Origin: Prevotella sp.
GTDB lineage: Bacteria > Bacteroidota > Bacteroidia > Bacteroidales > Dysgonomonadaceae
DNA length: 43,456 nucleotides
NCBI GenBank assembly: GCA_031285905.1
Contig: JAITVH010000089.1
Span: forward strand, 1 to 43,456
Direction: 5' to 3'
The notes below the pieces were generated by a model. That model was not told where the DNA came from. It saw only the letters and a list, made by a program, of their open reading frames with translations, and did no database searches. The position numbers were made by a program, and so were the translations under genes. Shown piece by piece: positions 18,111-26,116 of the stretch (position 1 is its first letter; each line of letters begins with the position of its first letter).

Positions 18111-18780
18111 CAGGATATAAAATTAGAATAAACAACTATAAATCAATGCAATAAAAAAGTAAAAAAAGTAATTCGTGTTTTATAACATATGAAATAACAG
18201 TAACGGAAAAATAGATTATATTATGAAACTTATATTTATAAATGAAAGGTACAAAAGAATCTCTAATTTTTACACTATACACAACAAGCAATTAAATTTA
18301 TTTCAAAAAATGAAAAAATAAAGACATTATACTTATTGAAATTTTGATAAATGAAAACGACTCGTTTCGAAAAGGTTAAAATAGAAACAATATTACCACA
18401 AAAAACACACAAAACGGACTTATTTTATTATTTCTATGGAGTACTTTTACATCAGTAAAGAATAAGACTGGAGGTCGGAGACTAGTAAAAGAGATTTATG
18501 ATAAAAAAATAAATGCCCAAACATACTTTTACAGTTTTATAAATTTAGTAGCACTAGTTTAGATTTTTTTTAATAGTTAAGGAAAACCGCAAGTTTTGTG
18601 TAGTTTGTGAAGTGTGAGGTCATGTGAGCTGTGAAGTTCGCATGACTTTTTTTCGTAATTTGGAATAGTGCGAGGCCTCTTTTATTTATTTCCACAAAAA
18701 TAACAATAATTTACTAATTTCTAGCCTATTATTTCAAATATTTTTATACTTATTTCTCTTGCCTTGTATATATTTCTAAA
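18111..18780. other. Noncoding stretch between the uronate operon and the M60 gene
   Basis: About 670 bp of very AT-rich sequence contains no credible coding frame on either strand. The one structured part is at 18619-18653, where GTCATG and CATGAC can pair and are followed by seven T on the plus strand, like a small terminator. No clear promoter precedes it, so a small RNA here is only a possibility. GAGGCCTC at 18671-18678 is an isolated palindrome. Confidence 0.5.
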
Positions 18781-18815
18781 AACAAAAACTTGAGATAAAC
18801 TCTCAAGTTTTTGTT
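18781..18815 (-). terminator. Terminator of the M60 metallopeptidase gene
   Basis: CAAAAACTTGAGA (18783-18795) pairs perfectly with TCTCAAGTTTTTG (18801-18813) around a 5-nt loop. A/T pairs extend the stem on both sides. On the minus strand the stem runs into TTTTTGTTTTT. It lies 32 bp after the stop codon at 18847. Confidence 0.85.
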
Positions 18816-18846
18816 TTGGAATATATTTTATCTAAACCCTATTTTT

Positions 18847-21711
18847 TTATTCAAATACTGTGTAACGATCACCATTCCAGGATACAGCAACAATCTTAGT
18901 CGAACCACTCGGATAAGGTACAATTGTTGAAGAATTATCGGTAGTACCTGTTCCAGCCATTGTTATCCTCTCCAAGTTATCTCCGGCATAAGTTTCATAA
19001 ACTACTGCATTTTTCCAAACACTATGACTTACAGTACGGGTTGTCCCAGAACCGGAAACGCCCTGATTTAATATACCCGAAACAGTATACCTGTTAGCAT
19101 ATATACTGACAGTATTGCCACTGATATAGTTAATTATTCCTTCCGGTTTAGCCCATCCTTTACCTCTCACATAGTTTTTTACTTCATTACACATCTCGTC
19201 TGTAATCAAAAGTCGTGCTTTACCATAATCGTCAATTTCCTTATCGATAGGTTTTAATAGTCCTGCTTTCTCAAAAAACTCAGTCAGATCTGTTTCGGTA
19301 TGCTCGCATGCACGTTTGATAAAGTTCATTTGATGCTCTCCATGAGTTAGATTGATATCATCTGCATTACGCGTATCCTCACTTATATCACCAAACCAAT
19401 CAGGCTTGTACCAAAGAGTATTTTCTGCAACTTTAAAATACAAATTCAATTGCCACATAGGAACCAGTTTTACAAAATGATCGCTCTCCCCATCTTGTCC
19501 CCACTGGAATAACCAATTATGTCCTTTTAATACACCATAATGCAAATGGCAATTAAAACGTCCTCCTATAACTGATGGCCCACCTTCAATGCATATATTA
19601 TCTTCATGCTCAAGTCGCAGATGCAATTTACTATATTTAGATGTCAGCATATATTGGGCATACGACGAATAGATATTATTTGTACACTCTGCCGTTCCAA
19701 CCCATTTTAATCCCGGCCTTATCTGATTCACATGTCCATATTCGTGTGCTATACCCCAATTATTATCACCTTGCACTATAGCTGATGGACTTCCAATACT
19801 ATTCATCGTATTGTTATTAAACGCAGCACCTATTCCATCTGCGTGCATAAAGCCATCAGGCATATTTCTTCCCAGCATATGATTTTTAGGGACTCTGTCA
19901 TATTTGAATAGTCCCATTTGATCAAATTGCATTTCAATTATTTCATCATACAATTTTATCAACCTCATACCTTCTGTAGGACAATATCTCTTAAGAGATG
20001 GTATATGAAATATCAAATTAGTATAGTCACCAATTATATCTAAATGGTCTCCGGCTGCATCGGTAAGAATACCAGTCCACTCTTCTGCCGTATTTTTGTT
20101 ACGATCGAAATAGCCATTAATTTGTCCACCTGCAATATGTAATTTAATAGGCTCTGCTGTCTTATAGTTTGCTGTGAAATAATTAATATATGTTTGTCCC
20201 GAAAAAGTCGGACGAATCAAATTGATTCCTTTCTTTAAAGGAAAAGTCACAGTAGTTTCGGTTGTCCAGTTTCGTAATTTAAGCGCGATTTTTTCTCCTC
20301 TCGTATCTGAAACTAATACATAAATATCTTTTCCTTCTTCAAACCATATACCTGTAGGATTCTCATATTGATTATAAGTGCTGGTTTTCAATTCTTTTGC
20401 TAAATCTTCTACCGGACGGTAGGCTTGATAGTCATTTATTTTATACGAAGAATATTCATTATCCGGATCTAACATTTGTAATGCCAAACTTTTAAAGAAA
20501 TGCGGCATTTCACTTGCCAATATCTCCTCTTTAGTAATTCCTGGTTTAACAGCCGAGCAAATATCATCAACAAAATAGCGGGTTAAGTCAACATCAAACG
20601 TACGTTTCTTATAGAATGACATGTCTACACAGCTGGCAAACCCATTCGAATTATCCCCATCGCCGGAAAGTATCTCAAATTTGATGGCAGTAGGATTTTC
20701 TAATGCAGGCCTAAATTCAACATCGGAAGGATCGCCACTTCCTTCGAAGTCATAGACATCATATAACTCCCAATGATCTGCATTATCCCTATTAGGATTT
20801 TGAGTATAGGACACATATAGATTAAATTCTTTAAATCTGCCATTCCGATGGTCAGTGCGTGGAGTATATGTCAAGTAATCAATATAATCAGCCTCATCAA
20901 AATAGAATACTGCAGTTATCGGCCATGTTGAAGTTCCCCATTCTGAATGCCAAAATGAATTAAGGTCATCATCTACAGCTTTTGATATAGGGTCACCAGA
21001 ATGTTCTGAACTAGCCCAAACGCTTTTCAAGGCTATCTTAATATCATCAACAGGTAGTGGAGGTTCTTCATCTGCATTATAAGCTTTCTGCGAAACTTTA
21101 ACAGTTGTCTGTTTATTTCCTCCTACTTGTTTTATCGTCAAATTTGCAGACCTGGCTTGATCTTCAAAATTTTCTTCTGTTTCAAAATAATGCGTTTTAT
21201 CTGTAGATCCGCTTGATTTAGCCTCGGGTTTCTCCACTTCTTTCAACCAAGTAGCACCCTCTTCGATTATTATCTCATATTCGGCATTACTTGATATAAT
21301 AAAATCAAATTCTTTATCCGAGAACAATAAGTTAATTAACCCTGTGGATGGAATAATTTCAATATTTTTTCCAAATTGGGAAACATTTACAGTCTCTGAC
21401 AGACCAGCCGAAGTTATGGTTATAGTTGCCTTACGCAGAGAGGCATCCTCATTAATCTTAGCCGTGATATTTAATGCCTCGTCAGATTTAGATAATGTCA
21501 GCCATTTTTCATCACCATTCGAAACCTTATATGACCAGCTATTATTGGCAATCACTGAGATAGATTTAGACTCACCTGCCTGGACAAATGAAATATCATT
21601 CTGGCCTACTTCTAGTGATGGTACTTTTTCCTGCTCATCAGAGCATTGTGTAAAAAAAAGGGAAAACATGCATAAAAATGCAAGCAACGGCAAATTAAAT
21701 TTGTTTTTCAT
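18847..21711 (-). CDS. Surface lipoprotein metallopeptidase, M60/enhancin type with BACON and discoidin-like domains
   Basis: The 954-residue product starts with a lipoprotein signal (lipid Cys23 in FFTQC) followed by SDEQE, an acidic stretch like the Bacteroidota surface-export signal. Residues about 30-115 form a BACON domain (NNSWSYKVSNGDEKWLTLS, KATITITSAGLSETVNVSQFG) and about 120-210 a second, more divergent one. About 225-370 look like an F5/8 type C (discoidin) module (SAVDDDLNSFWHSEWG). The M60 catalytic core follows, with HEYGH at 656-660 and the likely third zinc ligand Glu675 in TAEC. M60 enzymes cleave mucin-like O-glycoproteins. TATATTTG at 21759-21766 on the minus strand could be its -7 box. 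Confidence 0.9.
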   Translation of the reverse strand: MKNKFNLPLLAFLCMFSLFFTQCSDEQEKVPSLEVGQNDISFVQAGESKSISVIANNSWSYKVSNGDEKWLTLSKSDEALNITAKINEDASLRKATITITSAGLSETVNVSQFGKNIEIIPSTGLINLLFSDKEFDFIISSNAEYEIIIEEGATWLKEVEKPEAKSSGSTDKTHYFETEENFEDQARSANLTIKQVGGNKQTTVKVSQKAYNADEEPPLPVDDIKIALKSVWASSEHSGDPISKAVDDDLNSFWHSEWGTSTWPITAVFYFDEADYIDYLTYTPRTDHRNGRFKEFNLYVSYTQNPNRDNADHWELYDVYDFEGSGDPSDVEFRPALENPTAIKFEILSGDGDNSNGFASCVDMSFYKKRTFDVDLTRYFVDDICSAVKPGITKEEILASEMPHFFKSLALQMLDPDNEYSSYKINDYQAYRPVEDLAKELKTSTYNQYENPTGIWFEEGKDIYVLVSDTRGEKIALKLRNWTTETTVTFPLKKGINLIRPTFSGQTYINYFTANYKTAEPIKLHIAGGQINGYFDRNKNTAEEWTGILTDAAGDHLDIIGDYTNLIFHIPSLKRYCPTEGMRLIKLYDEIIEMQFDQMGLFKYDRVPKNHMLGRNMPDGFMHADGIGAAFNNNTMNSIGSPSAIVQGDNNWGIAHEYGHVNQIRPGLKWVGTAECTNNIYSSYAQYMLTSKYSKLHLRLEHEDNICIEGGPSVIGGRFNCHLHYGVLKGHNWLFQWGQDGESDHFVKLVPMWQLNLYFKVAENTLWYKPDWFGDISEDTRNADDINLTHGEHQMNFIKRACEHTETDLTEFFEKAGLLKPIDKEIDDYGKARLLITDEMCNEVKNYVRGKGWAKPEGIINYISGNTVSIYANRYTVSGILNQGVSGSGTTRTVSHSVWKNAVVYETYAGDNLERITMAGTGTTDNSSTIVPYPSGSTKIVAVSWNGDRYTVFE

Positions 21712-21976
21712 GTTATGTTATGTTAAAAAAGGTGTGTATAGCTTATTGCTTCTGTATGCAAATATAAATAAAAAAATAATAAATTATGCTTTTAGCCTTA
21801 TGATTATAACCTAATATATGATAATTTGTTAATTAACTATTGCAGAACTCCATATCAAGGATATATTTTCAATATAATAAATCGGGCAGTAAAGCAATAG
21901 GTCTTTAGCCAAAGATGGCAGATCAAATAAAAAATTATATATTTGAAGAAAATAATAAACACTAATAATAACAGAT

Positions 21977-23074
21977 ATGAGTTTTTTTAAAAAACTAAGA
22001 GGTGAATTGATTGATATAATTGAATTCCTCGACAATACACAAGATACCATCGTATTTCGCTTTGAAAGGCATAATAATGAAATAAAAAACAATGCGAAAC
22101 TGGTTGTTCGTGAAGGGCAAATCGCAGTTTTTGTAAATGAAGGACAGATAGCCGACACTTTTTCGCCCGGGACATATACACTTAGCACTCAGAATCTACC
22201 TATCCTAAGTACATTACAAGGTTGGAAATACGGATTTAACAGTCCCTTCAAAGCCGAAGTTTATTTTGTTAGTACAAAGAATTTTATTGACCAGAAATGG
22301 GGTACAAAAAATGCAATAATCTTAAATGACAACCGCTTCGGTATGGTCGAAATCAGAGCTTTCGGTATCTATACATTTAAGATTACAGATGCACCTACCT
22401 TTATTAAGGAAATTGTAGGCACAAACCAACAATTTACAACAGAACATATCAAAGAACAACTAAAAAGTATTATTGTAACTCGGTTTACAGATGCTACAGG
22501 AGAATCTCATATTCCGGTAGAATCTTATGCCGCAAACCTAAATGAACTTTCAGAGGCAATCTTCAACTACATGAAAGGAGACTTTGCTGTATATGGTATG
22601 GATGTTACCAAATTTTTGATAGAAAACATATCAATGCCTGATGATGTCAAGAAAGAAATATTTGAACTCAGCCGTCTTGATAAGATCGATTTGGATAAAC
22701 TAACCAAACTAAAAGCAGCAAAAGCAATGGAAGCGGCTGCAGAAAATCCTTCAGGTACAGCAGGAATGGGTATCGGATTAGGAGCAGGTATGACCATGGC
22801 TCACCAAATGACACAGGCTTTTGCTAACCAAAACCAAAATAACCAAACGCCTACCCCACCACCAATACCTACAGGAGTAACCTATTATGTAGTAATAGAA
22901 AGTGAACAAGCCGGGCCTTTTTCTAAATTTGAGTTGCAAGATCTGGTAGCCAGACAAATACTTAAAAAAGATACTCTTGTATGGAAACAAGGATTATTCG
23001 ATTGGGGACATGCGGGAGACCAACAGGATTTGGATGATCTTTGGACAATGACCCCTCCACCGCTACCTAAATAA
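21977..23074 (+). CDS. SPFH-domain protein (YdjI-like) with C-terminal GYF_2-like domain
   Basis: The 365-residue protein has no membrane segment at its N-terminus. Residues about 20-235 match the SPFH (band 7) family often labelled virion core protein or YdjI-like (VVREGQIAVFVNEGQIADTFSPGTY, MVEIRAFGIYTFKI, KFLIENISMPDDVKKEIFELS). A Gly/Met-rich and Gln/Asn/Pro-rich linker spans about 255-300. The tail (YYVVIESEQAGPFSKFELQD...DTLVWKQGLFDWGHA) is a GYF_2-like domain, a peptide-binding fold. TATATTTG at 21938-21945 is a possible -7 box. The zinc-ribbon gene follows 10 bp later, a pairing seen in many genomes. Confidence 0.88.
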   Translation: MSFFKKLRGELIDIIEFLDNTQDTIVFRFERHNNEIKNNAKLVVREGQIAVFVNEGQIADTFSPGTYTLSTQNLPILSTLQGWKYGFNSPFKAEVYFVSTKNFIDQKWGTKNAIILNDNRFGMVEIRAFGIYTFKITDAPTFIKEIVGTNQQFTTEHIKEQLKSIIVTRFTDATGESHIPVESYAANLNELSEAIFNYMKGDFAVYGMDVTKFLIENISMPDDVKKEIFELSRLDKIDLDKLTKLKAAKAMEAAAENPSGTAGMGIGLGAGMTMAHQMTQAFANQNQNNQTPTPPPIPTGVTYYVVIESEQAGPFSKFELQDLVARQILKKDTLVWKQGLFDWGHAGDQQDLDDLWTMTPPPLPK

Positions 23075-23084
23075 TTAAGTAAGG

Positions 23085-24176
23085 ATGGCGGATACAACCG
23101 ATATTTTACCTCCGGGCAGTGACACATACCAGTGTTCAAATTGTGGTGCTGCCCTGAAATACAAGCCGGGAACTACTTTTCTTCATTGCGACTATTGCGA
23201 AACTGATACTCCAATAGATGCAAAAGTAGTAGATGTAGTACAGGAACTCGATTTCGAAAAATATGCATACGATTTCGAGAAACTGAATATTAAATCTACT
23301 AAAGTTTTAAATTGCCATAAATGTGGTGCAGAATCTACTTTTGATGAAAACATGAAATCGGTAGAATGCCCATATTGTAACACACCAATTATTGAAACCG
23401 ATTTATATGAGGAACGGCTTATACAACCATCTTATCTTTTACCCTTTAAATTTTCAGGAACAGATTCCAACAACTATACTCATATCTGGTTGAAAAGCTT
23501 ATGGTTTGCACCGAATAAGTTAAAAAAACGAGCCCTATTATCCAATCGATTACAAGGAGTATATATCCCCTGTTGGACGTATGATGCACAAACAAATACC
23601 GACTATACAGGCCAACGTGGAGTAAATTACACTACGACAGTAGGTAGCGGCAAAAACAGGAGAACAGTAACACGTACACGATGGACATATTGCAGTGGAC
23701 ACGTCTCTTTGTTTTTTGATGATATAATGGTCCCGGCATCTAAAATGATTCCTACCCCCATACTAAACAAGATAGAGAATTGGGACACCATGAACATGGT
23801 AGAAACAGACAATCGCTTTATGAGCGGTTTTATCACTGAGAAATATGTGCTGAGTATGCCCGACGGATTCAAAATAGCTAAAGGAAAAATGGAGTCGGCC
23901 ATTGATCATGCTGTCCGCCGGGATATTGGAGGAGACCATCAGCGCGTTACATCTAAGAGCACGAAATTCAGTGATATAAAATTTAAGCTGATCCTATTAC
24001 CCATTTATATGTCCTCCTATACCTACAAAAATAAGCTCTATCATTTCTTTGTCAACGGTAGAACAGGAAGAGTTACAGGCGATAGGCCATATAGTGTGAT
24101 TAAAATAATTTCAGCCATTGTTACAGGATTGATAGCCTTGTTTTTAGCGATTTGGCTGATAAATACATATGGTTAA
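23085..24176 (+). CDS. Double zinc-ribbon membrane-anchored protein, partner of the SPFH protein
   Basis: The 363-residue product begins with two zinc ribbons: Cys17/20/35/38 (CSNCGAALKY...HCDYC) and Cys77/80/95/98 (CHKCGAEST...ECPYC). A beta-rich middle (IPCWTYDAQTNTDYTGQRG; LLPIYMSSYTYKNKLYHFFVNGRTG) is followed by one membrane helix at the extreme C-terminus (about 342-361). Databases often call such proteins primosomal protein N'-like or replication factor Y-like, but there is no helicase motif here. The tail anchor suggests work at the membrane with the SPFH protein encoded 10 bp upstream. Confidence 0.82.
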   Translation: MADTTDILPPGSDTYQCSNCGAALKYKPGTTFLHCDYCETDTPIDAKVVDVVQELDFEKYAYDFEKLNIKSTKVLNCHKCGAESTFDENMKSVECPYCNTPIIETDLYEERLIQPSYLLPFKFSGTDSNNYTHIWLKSLWFAPNKLKKRALLSNRLQGVYIPCWTYDAQTNTDYTGQRGVNYTTTVGSGKNRRTVTRTRWTYCSGHVSLFFDDIMVPASKMIPTPILNKIENWDTMNMVETDNRFMSGFITEKYVLSMPDGFKIAKGKMESAIDHAVRRDIGGDHQRVTSKSTKFSDIKFKLILLPIYMSSYTYKNKLYHFFVNGRTGRVTGDRPYSVIKIISAIVTGLIALFLAIWLINTYG

Positions 24177-24187
24177 AATTTCCATTT

Positions 24188-24715
24188 ATGAAGATTAACA
24201 GAACAAACATTCCAACCTACTCACTGGTCAATAGATATTTACCAGTAAATTACACTGACACATATAGCTGTATTGCAAAAGCCAATAGTCAAATAACTCC
24301 TGATGATATTCTGGTATCTTTTTGGACTGTGATGCCTAAATGGGTAGATAATTTATTTAAAATCCGTAATTCAATTGTGAAAGTTCTCGGATTGAGAACT
24401 GATAATAATGATAGTTTTCAGGAATTAGAAAAATGTATAAGGAATGGTGAAAATTATGATTTTATATCCATTGTTGACAAATCTGAAAATGAAACTGTAA
24501 TGCTTCTTTCTGATAAACATTTGGATGCATACCTATCAGTTTTAATACAAGATGTAGGTGATGGACAGCAAGAAATAAATGTAATCACTCTGGTAAAATT
24601 CCATTACTGGTTGGGTTATCTATATTTTTATACAATCCTCCCTTTTCACCATCTTGTAGTAAAGGGTATGATGAAAAACACTTTAAAAAAACTATATATA
24701 TGTAATATTATTTAG
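24188..24715 (+). CDS. DUF2867-family protein
   Basis: The ATG at 24188, 11 bp after the zinc-ribbon stop, is preferred over one at 24152 that overlaps that gene. The 175-residue product matches DUF2867 in layout: DILVSFWTVMPKWVDNLFKI, RNSIVKVLGLRT, and the closing LGYLYFYTILPFHHLVVKGMM. The function of this family is not known; some relatives are fused to nucleotide-sugar or SDR domains. The last 8 bp overlap the 3' end of the convergent DUF4932 gene. Confidence 0.8.
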   Translation: MKINRTNIPTYSLVNRYLPVNYTDTYSCIAKANSQITPDDILVSFWTVMPKWVDNLFKIRNSIVKVLGLRTDNNDSFQELEKCIRNGENYDFISIVDKSENETVMLLSDKHLDAYLSVLIQDVGDGQQEINVITLVKFHYWLGYLYFYTILPFHHLVVKGMMKNTLKKLYICNII

Positions 24716-26105
24716 CTGTACTGAAATTTACCTCATAATCCTTTATACCTATGCCTTCAGGCGATCTAAATCCATCTCCAACTAAAACAAATTGATATTC
24801 TTTGCCCTTTTCAAGTTCTACCTCAATAATCACCGATTTTTTATCATCTGAATACGTTATCTTTTCAAATTTGGGAAAAGATTCTTGCCCTTTATTTCCA
24901 TAATGGATAGAATAATCGTCATCCAATAAGGGCATATCGAAGTTAATCGTTATTTTCTTTGTCAATGCACTTACATTCATGTCTCTGTTAACAAATTCAT
25001 TGATGGAGGTTATCTTTGGCCTTTTCTCATCATACGTTTTTGATATCTCTACATAGGTGGTATAAGCTTCTGCAAGTTTTGGCATATAGCTCTCCAATGT
25101 AGGATAAATATCCCGTTGTTTGTCATAATTATCCAACTCATTGACAAGTTCTTTTATCCATGCAAAGTTTTTGCTCAATTGAGTATTTATTTCATCTTCA
25201 ATGCTTTTCTGGCTGTAATTATGGTCTTTCATGTATTTAATCACAGCTGCTCTTACTAATGCTTCGTTTAGTACTGATGTCCACTCACCATAAGCTTGTC
25301 TTGTCATTTCGTCTTTTAAGATGCTAAATATTTTTTCACCGCTTTCTTTAAATGGCTCTTTATTTTCATCCAGTAAATAATTTACAAAAGAATGATTGAA
25401 TTCGTGAAGTAAAATAGAAAAGTAATTATCCATATTAAAAACAACCATTCCCAAGCTATCCGTAGTCCATGCGCCCATAACAGCGTAAACTTCCTTTTTT
25501 TTCTCAGGAATGTTAACGGATGTTCCATAATTGCTGCCTCCATTTCCCAGCCCGTTTATAACAATAAATTTTTCCGATGGCTCTTTTCCATAAAACCTGC
25601 TATACCAGTCCAGATCAATTTGTTCGTATATGGGACGGAATCTTGCACTTGCCTCTTCATATAGTCCTTTGTTCTCCTCAAAGAATTCTTTACATTTGGC
25701 GTCTTGGTAAAAGGTTTTTAATAAACGCACGAATTCATACGCATTATCTTTTCCCCATCTCGATTCGGGAATTTCGTCAGTGAACTCTGTTCGTGGATCC
25801 AGATTTTCGTCAAGATGAACAGCCATTGCCATTATAGCATCATACATGACATTTCTTTCTTTCCGTAGTTTTTTTGCAAATTGTACCACCTCATGATCTT
25901 TATAAGTACCGAAATGTTTTTCTATCTTATCCGTATAAAGTTTAAAGATTGTCATATTGTATTCCTGATATCCGGCCAGCCGGGCAACAATACTCAACAG
26001 CTCGGCTCTTTCGTCAACTTTAGGCTCATCCATTACTGGCTTTTTGGGAGTACATCCTTGACATAATACCAGTATAGCAAAGATTAAGAATGTGATGTGT
26101 TTCAT
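24708..26105 (-). CDS. DUF4932-family lipoprotein, probable zinc metallopeptidase
   Basis: The 465-residue product has a lipoprotein signal (MKHITFLIFAILVLCQGC) with lipid Cys18. HEFNH at 234-238 is an HExxH zinc motif, and NEALVRA with Glu281 is in the right place for a gluzincin third ligand. The C-terminal 100 residues (about 365-465) look like an Ig/Big_5-type beta sandwich (VSALTKKITINFDMPLLDDDYSIHYG). DUF4932 is described mainly in Bacteroidota without known substrate. It lies 11 bp downstream of the giant AAA+ gene, so it is probably translated from the same message despite acting in the periplasm or at the surface. Confidence 0.82.
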   Translation of the reverse strand: MKHITFLIFAILVLCQGCTPKKPVMDEPKVDERAELLSIVARLAGYQEYNMTIFKLYTDKIEKHFGTYKDHEVVQFAKKLRKERNVMYDAIMAMAVHLDENLDPRTEFTDEIPESRWGKDNAYEFVRLLKTFYQDAKCKEFFEENKGLYEEASARFRPIYEQIDLDWYSRFYGKEPSEKFIVINGLGNGGSNYGTSVNIPEKKKEVYAVMGAWTTDSLGMVVFNMDNYFSILLHEFNHSFVNYLLDENKEPFKESGEKIFSILKDEMTRQAYGEWTSVLNEALVRAAVIKYMKDHNYSQKSIEDEINTQLSKNFAWIKELVNELDNYDKQRDIYPTLESYMPKLAEAYTTYVEISKTYDEKRPKITSINEFVNRDMNVSALTKKITINFDMPLLDDDYSIHYGNKGQESFPKFEKITYSDDKKSVIIEVELEKGKEYQFVLVGDGFRSPEGIGIKDYEVNFSTAK

Positions 26106-26116
26106 TTCAGTAGTAT

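Noticed and set aside
18111..18780. Decayed gene or insertion sequence
   Set aside because: No frame fragments, terminal repeats or target duplications can be seen on either strand.
23085..24176. Primosomal protein N' helicase
   Set aside because: Only zinc ribbons are shared; there is no Walker A or helicase motif and the protein has a C-terminal membrane anchor.
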